Shown here: positions 53,182-61,470 of the stretch, in pieces
How the letters are laid out: each line of letters opens with the position of its first letter
Position numbering within the stretch: position 1 is the first letter of the stretch
Source: Sphingopyxis jiangsuensis
Lineage (GTDB): Bacteria > Pseudomonadota > Alphaproteobacteria > Sphingomonadales > Sphingomonadaceae
Assembly (NCBI RefSeq): GCF_016734905.1
Contig: NZ_JAERPO010000002.1
Span: 887,524-951,523 of the forward strand
Length of the DNA: 64,000 bases
Direction: 5' to 3'
Made by a program: the position numbers and the translations under genes
Notes under the pieces: generated by a model
The model's database searches: none
Told to the model about the DNA's origin: nothing
What the model saw: the letters and a program-made list of their open reading frames with translations, nothing else

Positions 53182-53913
53182 TTATTCGCGGCTTCCAAGC
53201 AGGTGGAGCAGGAAGGTGAACATGTTCACGAAGTCGAGATAGAGGTTCAGCGCTCCCATGATCACGGCCTTGCCGACGAAATCGGTGCCGCGAACATAGA
53301 AATACATGCTCTTGATCTTCTGCGTGTCATAGGCGGTGAGACCCGCGAAAACCAGCACGCCGATCACGCTGATCGCCAGCGCCATCGCGCCCGACTGGAA
53401 CACGAAAGCGTTAAGCAGCATCGCGACGAGCAGGCCGACGACGCCCATGATCAGGAAAGTGCCGAAACCCGACAGATCCTTTTTGGTCGTGTAGCCATAG
53501 AGGCTGAGGCCGAGGAAGGCTGCGGCCGTCGCGAAAAAGGTCTGTGCGATCGACGTGCTGGTGAACGCCAGAAAGATCGTCGACATCGACAGGCCCATCA
53601 CGGCGGCATAGACCCAGAAGATCGTCTGCGCCGCGACCGTCGACAGCTTGTTGATGCCAAAGCTCAGCACCATCACGAAAGCCAGCGGAGCCAGCATCAC
53701 CACCCACATCAGCGGGCTGCCGATCATCGAGGCGGTGAAGCCCGACTGAAAGGCGAGCATCGCGACGATGCCGGTAAGCAGCACGCCCGAGCCCATATAG
53801 TTGTAAACCGACAGCATGTACGACCGCAGGCCGGCATCGACGGCCTGGTCCGTTGCACGCGTGCCGGCGCCAAAACCGGAAGCCGCCATATTGGGGTCGT
53901 TCCAATTCGCCAT
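53182..53913 (-). CDS. Bax inhibitor-1/YccA family membrane protein
   Basis: A 243-residue protein with seven predicted transmembrane helices and a soluble 30-residue N-terminus. RSYMLSVYNYMGSGVLLTGIVA, GLTAYDTQKIKSMY and ALNLYLDFVNMFTFLLHLLG are typical of bacterial BI-1 proteins, which in some cases conduct calcium or modulate FtsH. Two ATGs are 6 nt apart (53919, 53913). GGAG is 7 nt from the second, so 53913 was chosen, giving MANWNDPN. Confidence 0.93.
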   Translation of the reverse strand: MANWNDPNMAASGFGAGTRATDQAVDAGLRSYMLSVYNYMGSGVLLTGIVAMLAFQSGFTASMIGSPLMWVVMLAPLAFVMVLSFGINKLSTVAAQTIFWVYAAVMGLSMSTIFLAFTSTSIAQTFFATAAAFLGLSLYGYTTKKDLSGFGTFLIMGVVGLLVAMLLNAFVFQSGAMALAISVIGVLVFAGLTAYDTQKIKSMYFYVRGTDFVGKAVIMGALNLYLDFVNMFTFLLHLLGSRE

Positions 53914-54047
53914 TGTCATTCTCCATCACCGGCCAGCCCATACCGGCCGTGACCATAATATCGGGTCTTTCCCGTATAGATTCAAGCGAAACCGGACAGG
54001 GGCGAAATTGTTGCGCGCGGGCACGGTCGCCCTATGTTCTTCGTACC

Positions 54048-54656
54048 ATGTCCGCGCACCGCCTCTTTGTCGCTTTGCGGCCACCGCGTCCGATCCGCGC
54101 CCAGCTTACGGCCGCGATGCACGGGATTTCGGGCGCGCGCTGGCAGAGCGACGATCAACTCCATCTCACGCTCCGTTTTATCGGCGAGGTCGACCATCAT
54201 CGCGCCGAGGATGTCGCCGCTGCGCTCGGTGCACTCCATGCGCCGTCGGTCGCGGCGCGGATTGCCGGGGTGGGGATGTTCGAGCGGCGCGGGCAGCCGC
54301 ACACGGTGTGGGCGGGGGTCGCGCCCGCCGAGCCGCTTGCTGCTCTCCATCACAAGGTCGATCAGCTGCTCGCGCGGGTCGGTGTCGCGGGCGAAACGCG
54401 GGCCTTCGTGCCGCATATCACGCTCGCGCGGCTCAACCGCTCGTCGGGGCCGGTCGCACCCTTTGTCGCGCTGCACAGCGACCTCGCGAGCGAGGCATTC
54501 ACATTCGACCATGTCACGCTGTACGAAAGCGAGCTTGCGCACGGCGGGTCGCGCTACCATCCGGTCGCGCGCTATCCGCTCGCGTCCGACACGAGCGCCT
54601 CGGCAACCGCACGCACATCGGACCAGGTCGCCGCGAAACCATCTTCCTCACCATAA
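54048..54656 (+). CDS. thpR: RNA 2',3'-cyclic phosphodiesterase
   Basis: 2H phosphoesterase that opens 2',3'-cyclic phosphates. Both HxT motifs are present: HLTLRF (about residue 39) and HITLAR (about 124). It starts HRLFVALRPP after the ATG at 54048. At 202 residues it is about 20 longer than usual. The extra C-terminus (SDTSASATARTSDQ onward) is read from DNA that also encodes the end of the convergent phosphatase, and the two genes overlap by 85 nt. Confidence 0.92.
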   Translation: MSAHRLFVALRPPRPIRAQLTAAMHGISGARWQSDDQLHLTLRFIGEVDHHRAEDVAAALGALHAPSVAARIAGVGMFERRGQPHTVWAGVAPAEPLAALHHKVDQLLARVGVAGETRAFVPHITLARLNRSSGPVAPFVALHSDLASEAFTFDHVTLYESELAHGGSRYHPVARYPLASDTSASATARTSDQVAAKPSSSP

Positions 54657-55051
54657 TAGGGATCGGCGACGCTTTCGCCAGCGCGCCCGGGCACCATGTC
54701 GAGCATCAACGCGAGCCGCGCGGTCGCATCGGGCGGCGCGATCCGGCGCGCGTCGCGCAAATTCTGCGCGTCGGCCGCAAGGATCAGGTCGAAACGGCGG
54801 AAATCCTCGGGAACAAGCTGCCGCGCGCGCAGATCCGAAATGTCGATCCCGCGCCGCCGCGCCTCGGCCTGCGCGCGTGCGTCGGGCGGGCGTCCGACAT
54901 GCCAGTCGCCGGTCCCCGCCGAATCAAGCCGTGCCGCGACGCCACGGGCGTCGAACGCCGCGCGCGCTGCCCCTTCGGCCAATGGAGAACGACAGATATT
55001 TCCAAGGCAGAGGAACAGGATCGAGGGTGTTTCCGTAGCGTCGCCCCTCAT
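54572..55051 (-). CDS. Low-molecular-weight protein-tyrosine phosphatase
   Basis: About 159 residues. The P-loop CLGNICRSP gives Cys15 as nucleophile and Arg21, and DPYYGEEDGF carries the general-acid Asp. Start 55051 (MRGDAT) was preferred to 55096 because GAGGG is 4 nt upstream and the family begins shortly before the P-loop. The target may be a capsule tyrosine kinase or arginine-phosphate, unknown here. Its 3' end overlaps thpR by 85 nt. Confidence 0.92.
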   Translation of the reverse strand: MRGDATETPSILFLCLGNICRSPLAEGAARAAFDARGVAARLDSAGTGDWHVGRPPDARAQAEARRRGIDISDLRARQLVPEDFRRFDLILAADAQNLRDARRIAPPDATARLALMLDMVPGRAGESVADPYYGEEDGFAATWSDVRAVAEALVSDASG

Positions 55052-55158
55052 GCGGCCCTCGTACCGTTCAAAGTTGAACCGACTTTCAACTTGCACCTCT
55101 TCGCCGCTCTGCTAGCCATGTCCGCCAATGAATAACGGGTTCGGGAGAGGGTTGCCAG

Positions 55159-56754
55159 ATGACCGAGAAGGATGTGAGTGGCGCATCGGCAGCGGAACCG
55201 AAAGCCACGGGGTACAGCTGGTACGTCCTCTCCGTGCTCGTCATCGTCTATATCCTGAATTTCATCGACCGTCAGATCATCAGCATCCTTGCAGTCGACA
55301 TCAAGGCCGATCTCGGCCTCACCGATTCGCAGATGGGATTCCTCGGCGGCGCTGCGTTCGCGGTTTTTTATGCGCTTTTCGGAATCCCGCTCGGACGACT
55401 GGCCGACAATTGGAGCCGCGTGAAGCTGCTGTCGATCGGCCTTACCCTGTGGTCGGCGATGACGGCCTTTTCCGGGCTCGCCTATGACCGGCTGACCCTG
55501 ACGCTTGCGCGCATGGGAGTCGGCGTCGGCGAGGCGACGGCGAGTCCGACCGCCTATTCGCTCATCTCCGACTATTTTCCGAAACGGCAGAAAGCGACCG
55601 CGCTCGCCATCTATTCATCGGGTCTCTACCTCGGCGGCGGTGTCTCGCTGTTCATCGGCGCGTTGATTGTCCAAACATGGAACGCCGCCTATCCGGGCGG
55701 CGGCCCGCTCGGGCTGGTCGGCTGGCAGGCGGCGTTCCTTGCGGTCGGCGTGCCCGGAATTCTTCTCGCGCTATGGGTCGCATCGCTGCGTGAGCCGGTG
55801 CGCGGGGCGATGGACGGAACCCCCGCCAAAAGCTCGCCCACCCCGTTCCGCGAGTTCGGCCGCGACCTGTCGATGATTGTCCCCCCCTTCACCCTTTATG
55901 GCGCATGGAAGCGCGGACCGGCTGCGCTGGCAATCAACATCGGCGCTGCCGCCGGATTCGCCGGATTCGCCTGGTGGATGATCGAATTGACCGGGAACAT
56001 CCCACAATGGTCGGCGGTCGCGTTCGGCTATTATGCGGTTTTTTCCTGGGCGAGCACCTTGCGGGCCAACGACCCCGCGACCTTCCGCCTGATCTGGGGG
56101 ACGCCCGCCTTCATCTGCACGACGCTCGGCTATGGTCTGGTCAGCCTTGCGGCCTATGCGCTCGCCTTTTGGTCGGCGCCCTATGCCGAAGTCGTGCTTG
56201 GCCTGCCAAAGCAGGAACTCGCTTCGATCCTCGGCGCCAACGGTGCACTCAGCGGCTTTGTTGGCGTGATTATCGGCGGCCGCGTCGCCGACGCCCTGCG
56301 CGCGCGCAATCCGGCGGGGCGCATCTGGATGATCATCTTTGGCGTCGTTGCCCCAATCATTCCGATCTGGATCGGATACACGACCGAAAACGCCGTTCTA
56401 TTCTATACCATGAACTTTCTGGCGGGGCTCTTCGGCGCGGCCGCCCTCGGCGCGGCCGCTGCGACGACGCAGGATCTGGTGCTCCCCGAAATGCGCGGCA
56501 CCGCGACCGCCGCCTTCTTCCTTGGGACCACGCTCGTCGGCCTGTCCTTCGGCCCCTATATGGTCGGACAGATTTCGGACCTGACCGGCACAATGGTCGA
56601 CGGAGCCTATGTCGGCAATCTGCGCATCGGAATTTTGTCGCTCATCGGTGTCGCACCGATCGCGCTGATCCTGTTGTTCTACGCTTACCGCGCCCTGCCG
56701 CACGCCGAAGCGACGCTCGTCGAACGCGCGCGGGCCGCGCGCGAAGGCGCATGA
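55159..56754 (+). CDS. Spinster-type MFS transporter
   Basis: A 531-residue, 12-helix transporter. It has YILNFIDRQIISILAVDIKADLGLTDSQ, GRLADNWSRVKL (motif A variant), RMGVGVGEATASPTAYSLISDYFP and a large cytoplasmic loop near residues 215-245, the arrangement of the bacterial Spinster family abundant in sphingomonads. The substrate is unknown; lipids, sugars or organic acids are possible. Confidence 0.9.
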   Translation: MTEKDVSGASAAEPKATGYSWYVLSVLVIVYILNFIDRQIISILAVDIKADLGLTDSQMGFLGGAAFAVFYALFGIPLGRLADNWSRVKLLSIGLTLWSAMTAFSGLAYDRLTLTLARMGVGVGEATASPTAYSLISDYFPKRQKATALAIYSSGLYLGGGVSLFIGALIVQTWNAAYPGGGPLGLVGWQAAFLAVGVPGILLALWVASLREPVRGAMDGTPAKSSPTPFREFGRDLSMIVPPFTLYGAWKRGPAALAINIGAAAGFAGFAWWMIELTGNIPQWSAVAFGYYAVFSWASTLRANDPATFRLIWGTPAFICTTLGYGLVSLAAYALAFWSAPYAEVVLGLPKQELASILGANGALSGFVGVIIGGRVADALRARNPAGRIWMIIFGVVAPIIPIWIGYTTENAVLFYTMNFLAGLFGAAALGAAAATTQDLVLPEMRGTATAAFFLGTTLVGLSFGPYMVGQISDLTGTMVDGAYVGNLRIGILSLIGVAPIALILLFYAYRALPHAEATLVERARAAREGA

Positions 56755-56799
56755 TTCGACGCGGCGTTACTTTTAAAGGGCCTTGCGACCTCAGCCGCC

Positions 56800-57375
56800 T
56801 CAGTCCGCACCGCTGCCTTTGACGACCACGCCGCAGGCGACGCGCGCGCCGCTGTTGCCGCTGGGATCGGTGCGCATGTCGTCGGGGCTGGCATGAATGA
56901 CGAAAGCCGCGCCGTCGGCATCGAGCAGCGCGCCCGCGCCCTCGAAGCGCGACCCGACCATCGTCACCGTAGCGCGGCCGATCTGTTCGGCTTCGATCAC
57001 GAGGTTCGGCAAATCGCCGTGGTGCGCGCCCATCGGATTTTCGCGGCCATGCTGCGCATCGGTCGGGTTCCAGTGGGGACCTGCGCTCGCGAAGTCGGGC
57101 GGAGTGCACTGACCGACAGCGTGGACGTGCATACCATAGGTGCCGGGAGCGAAGCCGCGCGCGACGAGTTCGATTCGCAGGCCGTTCGCCTCGCGATAAA
57201 TGTCGGCGCGTCCGCGGTCGGCGCCGCGCGCGTCATAGAGCTGCGCGTGCGCGTCGGCGGGGGGCAGCGTCGATACGGGCTTGCCGCCCATATTGGCGCA
57301 GCCGCCGATCGCAAGCAGCGCCGCGCCGGTCGCAATCGGCAAAGCCACGCGCCCGAAGTGCAATGTCTTCGTCAT
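56800..57375 (-). CDS. sodC: Cu/Zn superoxide dismutase, lipoprotein
   Basis: Periplasmic enzyme removing superoxide, 191 residues. The signal ends with a lipobox AIGGC (Cys near residue 26), so it is probably membrane-anchored. Metal ligands are visible: GMHVHAVGQC, AGPHWNPT, HHGDLPN and VIHASPDD; the disulfide partner is in RVACGVV. The ATG at 57375 follows a run of AAGGAAT. A shared terminator hairpin lies upstream, between this gene and the ton operon end. Confidence 0.93.
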   Translation of the reverse strand: MTKTLHFGRVALPIATGAALLAIGGCANMGGKPVSTLPPADAHAQLYDARGADRGRADIYREANGLRIELVARGFAPGTYGMHVHAVGQCTPPDFASAGPHWNPTDAQHGRENPMGAHHGDLPNLVIEAEQIGRATVTMVGSRFEGAGALLDADGAAFVIHASPDDMRTDPSGNSGARVACGVVVKGSGAD

Positions 57376-57521
57376 GCAGTTGATTCCTTTCGCCCTGTTT
57401 CGTCGTCGCTCTGCCGACCGAACGCCGCAAAGTCGCTTTTCGATCCAACATCCTACCTTGCCGAACCGTTTTTCGCGATCCAAGCCCGATAATTGTCCCG
57501 CGCATGCGGCGCGCAAACAAA

Positions 57522-57547
57522 GAGGCCGCGAATCGCTTCGCGGCCTC
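57522..57547 (-). terminator. Intrinsic terminator of the tonB-exb operon
   Basis: Perfect 11-bp stem GAGGCCGCGAA (57522-57532) with TTCGCGGCCTC (57537-57547), loop TCGC. On the minus strand it is followed by CTTTGTTT. It lies 27 nt past the last exbD stop. Confidence 0.85.
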
Positions 57548-57573
57548 CTCTTGTCCTGCGGTTCGATCAGCGA

Positions 57574-57999
57574 TCAGAACACGCGGGCATATTGTTCGTT
57601 TCCGACAAAGCCGAGCTTGCCGACGCCGCTGCGCTTGACCACCGCCATCACATTATCGACGACGATATAACGCGCGAACGGGTCCGGCTGGACCTGCAGT
57701 TCGGGCTCGACGGGCAGTGCCTTCGTCTGCTCGAGGTAAACCGCGAGCTGCGCTAGGTCGACCGGCGTGCCGTTCCAGCTGATCGTACCGGCCTGGTCGA
57801 TCATCACCTTGTTCTTTTCCGGATCGACATTGCTTTCATTGTCGCTCGGAACCGGCAAATCGATCTTCACTGCGTGGGTTTGCACCGGGATGGTGATGAT
57901 GAACATGATGAGGAGCACGAGCATGACGTCGATCAACGGCGTCGTGTTCATGTCCATCATCGGTTCATTTTCGTCCCGATCGCCAACGGCCATCGACAT
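57574..57999 (-). CDS. exbD: ExbD/TolR family protein (last gene of the ton operon)
   Basis: A 141-residue inner-membrane protein of the energy-transducing complex. PMMDMNTTPLIDVMLVLLIMFIITIP contains the single helix with the essential Asp in PLIDVMLVLL. The periplasmic domain is compact. It differs in the soluble part from the other ExbD (58035-58556) and lacks that protein's cysteines and insert. The two probably form part of the same complex, or serve different receptors. Confidence 0.93.
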   Translation of the reverse strand: MSMAVGDRDENEPMMDMNTTPLIDVMLVLLIMFIITIPVQTHAVKIDLPVPSDNESNVDPEKNKVMIDQAGTISWNGTPVDLAQLAVYLEQTKALPVEPELQVQPDPFARYIVVDNVMAVVKRSGVGKLGFVGNEQYARVF

Positions 58000-58034
58000 A
58001 GGATTATTCCTTCACTCTCATGTGGGCGCAGTCC

Positions 58035-58556
58035 TTACAGGCGTCCCAGCGTGCCCGATCCCGCAGCAGGTTCGGAAATGAATCCGATCTTCTGGAAACC
58101 GGCAAATTGCATCGTATAGATCACGCCGCCGATGCACTGGTACGGCGTGTTGACGTCGCCGCGAATGTGCACTTCGGGGAAATTTTCCTCGGTGATATTT
58201 TCCGGGCCGCCAATATCCTCGAGCAATTTCTCGAGCTTGTCCTGGCCCATCGTCAGCAGCTCGCGCGAATCGACGGGGGTCTGGCCCCAATAAACTTCGC
58301 ATGCGGTGCTGTCGGCGTTGGGCCGGCCGTCACCATCGGTATCGGCCGAACGCACCGACAGAAGCACATTTTCGGGCTTTGTCGTCGTCGGCTCGAAGAC
58401 CACGTCGGGAAGCTCGAGATCGACCGTTTCCAGCACCACGGGGACCGTGATGAGGAAGATGATCAAAAGCACGAGCATGATGTCCACGAGCGGGGTCGTG
58501 TTGATGTCGGACATTGGGGCTTCTTCGCCGCCCTTATCCCCTACACTCATCGCCAT
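58035..58556 (-). CDS. exbD: ExbD/TolR family protein with extended periplasmic domain
   Basis: A 173-residue second ExbD. The helix region SDINTTPLVDIMLVLLIIFLIT carries the functional Asp. The periplasmic part holds an insert with DTDGDGRPNADSTAC, a calcium-binding-like Asp-rich loop, and a second Cys (YQCIGGV) that could form a disulfide. It is 35 nt from the downstream exbD and 123 nt after exbB. Confidence 0.92.
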   Translation of the reverse strand: MAMSVGDKGGEEAPMSDINTTPLVDIMLVLLIIFLITVPVVLETVDLELPDVVFEPTTTKPENVLLSVRSADTDGDGRPNADSTACEVYWGQTPVDSRELLTMGQDKLEKLLEDIGGPENITEENFPEVHIRGDVNTPYQCIGGVIYTMQFAGFQKIGFISEPAAGSGTLGRL

Positions 58557-58635
58557 CGGATTAGCATCCTGTCACAAAATTTCTGTCATGAACCTGGAGA
58601 GGTTCGCCGGGGGCGTTCCACCCAGTCCAGCGGAC

Positions 58636-58665
58636 CCCGCTCGCTGCCGTAGCGCGGCGAGCGGG
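58636..58665 (-). promoter_or_regulatory. Hairpin in the exbB-exbD gap
   Basis: Arms CCCGCTCGC (58636-58644) and GCGAGCGGG (58657-58665) form a perfect 9-bp stem without a T-run on either side. It could protect the upstream exbB message, giving higher ExbB than ExbD levels. Confidence 0.4.
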
Positions 58666-58679
58666 AATCCACAGACCAA

Positions 58680-59486
58680 TCAGGCCTTCTTCGGCGCCGC
58701 AGCCGGAGCAGCGGCTTTCGCCGGAGCCGACGGGATGGTCGGCTTGACCTGGCCGCCCGACATCATCGCACCGAGAACGTCATTGGCGAAGGTCGACAGG
58801 CTGCGGGCGATCGCCTTGTTGCGGCTCTGCAGCCAGTTGAACGCAAGCACCGCGGGAACCGCGACGATCAGACCAATGGCGGTCATGATCAGCGCTTCAC
58901 CGACCGGACCGGCGACGGTGTCGATCGAGGCCTGGCCCGACGCACCGATCTTCACGAGGGCGCGAAGAATACCGATGACGGTACCGAACAGGCCGACGAA
59001 CGGTGCAGTCGAACCGACGGTCGCGAGGAAGGCGAGGCCGCTGTTGAGCTTCGAGTTGATGTGGTTCTGCGAACGCTCGAGCGTGCCGTGCATCCAGTCA
59101 TGGGCTTCGACGGGGTCGGTGAGCTTGGTGTGCTCTTCGTTCGCGCGCAGGCCGTCTTCGACAACCTGACGATAGGCGCTGTTCTTCTCGAGCTTGTTCA
59201 TGCCGTCAGCCAGCGTCGGCGCGCGCCAGAAATTGGCGTCGACGGCCTTGCCCTGATTGATGACCTTGTTCTGCTCGAACAATTTGGTGAAAAGGATGTA
59301 GAGCGTGCCGACGAACATGATCAGCAGGACCAGGAAGGTCATCTGCGACACAATGCCGCCTTCGCACAGCGCGGGAACGAGACCATAGGGGTTCGTCCCT
59401 TCTTCCATCACGCACATGCCCGGGGGCATCATGCCATGCCAGGAGTTGGCGCCGCCGGCAGCGGCAGTTGCGATCAGATTAAACAT
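58680..59486 (-). CDS. exbB: MotA/TolQ/ExbB proton channel protein
   Basis: A 268-residue inner-membrane proton-channel subunit. The first helix is TFLVLLIMFVGTLYILFTKLF, then a large cytoplasmic region, then LAFLATVGSTAPFVGLFGTVIGI and EALIMTAIGLIVAVPAVLAFNW, the two conserved helices with the signature Thr and Glu/Ala pattern. An Ala/Pro/Lys-rich tail follows. GAGAGGGAA precedes the ATG. It works with TonB and ExbD to energise outer-membrane receptors. Confidence 0.94.
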   Translation of the reverse strand: MFNLIATAAAGGANSWHGMMPPGMCVMEEGTNPYGLVPALCEGGIVSQMTFLVLLIMFVGTLYILFTKLFEQNKVINQGKAVDANFWRAPTLADGMNKLEKNSAYRQVVEDGLRANEEHTKLTDPVEAHDWMHGTLERSQNHINSKLNSGLAFLATVGSTAPFVGLFGTVIGILRALVKIGASGQASIDTVAGPVGEALIMTAIGLIVAVPAVLAFNWLQSRNKAIARSLSTFANDVLGAMMSGGQVKPTIPSAPAKAAAPAAAPKKA

Positions 59487-59560
59487 GTTGGTTATTCCCT
59501 CTCAAAATAATCGAAATCAAAAATTCAGATCATTGGGCCGCATGGAAATCGTCGCGCCGA

Positions 59561-60217
59561 TCAGCGCGGGATCTGCCAGCGGATACGATTGCTGTAGCTT
59601 CCGCCCTTTGGATTGCCCGCCCGGTCCTTGCCCGGGTTAAAGCGTGCGCGGCGCGAAATGAGCTTGCACGTTTCGGCATCAAGGTCGGCGTGACCGCTCG
59701 ACGACGTGATGTCGCACGACGTGACCTTGCCATCGGCACCATAGGTGACGCGGAAACCGGTCGTACCTTCACGATCCTCGCGCATGGCGCGTGCCGGATA
59801 GTCGTCGTTCGTCGCCCAACGCCCAGGGTTGCCGCGCGGCGAACCTTCCTGGCTGAGGTCAGGCGTCGGCGGCGGAGCCGGCGGCGCAGGCGGGATATAG
59901 ACCGGCGGAGGCGGCGTCGGCGGCGCCTTCGGCACCGACTGCACCGTGTTCGTCGTCACCGGCGGCGGGATTGGTGACGGCGGCGTCACGACCGGCGGAG
60001 GCGGCGGCAGGACATTGTCCGGCGGCGGCGGCGGCGGCGGCTCCTCCGGCGGCGGCGGTTCTTCGACGTCCACGACGTCCAGTTTTTCGGCAATCTTCTT
60101 GACGATGCTGATGTTCAAGCCGTTGACCAGGCCGTAACCCAGAACCGCTGTAAACAGACCAACCAAGACAATTGCCACTACCCTGTTTTTAGGGTCGACA
60201 TTATCACCATAAGCCAT
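59561..60217 (-). CDS. tonB: TonB energy-transducing protein
   Basis: A 218-residue TonB. The N-terminal helix (VVAIVLVGLFTAVLGYGLVNGL) anchors it in the inner membrane. A long proline-rich spacer (about residues 53-122, with PPPP runs) spans the periplasm. The C-terminal domain has FRVTYGADGKVTSCDITSSSG and ends in RIRWQIPR. It has an unusual pair of cysteines in that domain (TSCDI and ETCKL). It is the first gene of tonB-exbB-exbD-exbD, with a 265-nt upstream gap. Confidence 0.94.
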   Translation of the reverse strand: MAYGDNVDPKNRVVAIVLVGLFTAVLGYGLVNGLNISIVKKIAEKLDVVDVEEPPPPEEPPPPPPPDNVLPPPPPVVTPPSPIPPPVTTNTVQSVPKAPPTPPPPVYIPPAPPAPPPTPDLSQEGSPRGNPGRWATNDDYPARAMREDREGTTGFRVTYGADGKVTSCDITSSSGHADLDAETCKLISRRARFNPGKDRAGNPKGGSYSNRIRWQIPR

Positions 60218-60482
60218 TCAGGGACGACGCTCCTTGCTAGATCATCCTGACACCAATTCCGAACCGACAGGTTGGTTGCCTTGTGCCCGGATGTTTTCCG
60301 ATGCGACGAGGAGACCCGGCGGTCTTGCAGCCGGCCTGTTCTGTTTTTGCCGGACGCTTGCACGCCCGTCTATCGCGGTGGCGGCAAGTTCGCAAACCCT
60401 TTATCAGCGGTTAATGTGCCCCGCGCCATGATGGGACTTTGGCAGCCTGTATGGCGCTTTGATAACATGATGAGGAACAAAC

Positions 60483-61370
60483 ATGCGCGTGCTCTTCCCC
60501 GCCCTTTGTGCCGCACTGGCGATAGCAACTATCGGGAATAGCGGCGTTTTCGCAATGCAGCCCGCGACACCGGTGGCATTGGCCGATCGCTTTAGCTATG
60601 CCGACCTTGCCGATCTGGCGACGACGGCGCCGATGACGATCCATGCACGAATATCTTCGTCGGCCGTGCTCAAGCCCGAACGCGCACCGGGACTCGCGGC
60701 GGGTCATGCCCGATTCTATGTCGAGGCCGATGTCGTCAGCCTGATTCGCGGCGGCGGGCCCCTCGCGTCGCGGATAAGCTATCTGGTCGACCTTCCGCTC
60801 AATGCAAATGGCAAGGCGCCGAAACTCAAGAAGAAGCAGCCGGTGCTGCTCTTTGCGCGTCCGGTGTCCGGCGCGGCTGCCGGAACGACCGACACCGGCA
60901 GCGTCCGACTCGTCGCGCCCGACGCGCAGATCGACTGGGAACCGCAGACCGAATCGCGCATCCGGGCGATATTGACCGAACTCGTCAAACCAGGCGCGCC
61001 GCCCGCGATCACCGGGATCGCAAATGGATTCCATGTACCCGGCACCTTGCCCGGCGAGGGCGAGACGCAATTGTTCTTCGATACCGCGACCGGCGAGCCC
61101 GTTTCGCTCACAATCCTGACTGCCGCCGACGGCACGCGCCGCTGGGCGGCCGCCTTTGGCGAGATCGTCGACGAATCGGCCGCCATTCCGGCGCGAAACA
61201 CGCTCGCCTGGTACCGGCTGGCGTGCGGACTGCCACGCACCCTGCCGCTTGATCGGCTCAAGGGCACGACGGCCACCGACCGGCGCAAGGCAGCGTCTGA
61301 CTATGCCGTCGTGCTCGGCGCGCTCGGCGAATGCGCGCGGACGCGGACGCCGCCACCCGGCGCTGAATAG
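60483..61370 (+). CDS. Conserved secreted hypothetical protein
   Basis: A 295-residue protein of unknown function. A signal peptide (LFPALCAALAIATIGNSGVFA) is followed by an alpha/beta sequence with few distinctive motifs: SYADLADLATTAPMTIHARI, HARFYVEADVVSLIRGG, KKKQPVLLFARPV and AGECARTR-like end. AGGAACAA sits before the ATG, giving a good start. It stands alone between the divergent ton operon and hom. I could not assign a family. Confidence 0.8.
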   Translation: MRVLFPALCAALAIATIGNSGVFAMQPATPVALADRFSYADLADLATTAPMTIHARISSSAVLKPERAPGLAAGHARFYVEADVVSLIRGGGPLASRISYLVDLPLNANGKAPKLKKKQPVLLFARPVSGAAAGTTDTGSVRLVAPDAQIDWEPQTESRIRAILTELVKPGAPPAITGIANGFHVPGTLPGEGETQLFFDTATGEPVSLTILTAADGTRRWAAAFGEIVDESAAIPARNTLAWYRLACGLPRTLPLDRLKGTTATDRRKAASDYAVVLGALGECARTRTPPPGAE

Positions 61371-61470
61371 GTCGGCAATATCGCCGCGGCGGCTTTGTTT
61401 CCGGACAAAAAGGCGATAGGGGCACCGCCATCGGCGGGCGCCTGCCCGCGTCCATGACGAAAGTAGCCGC

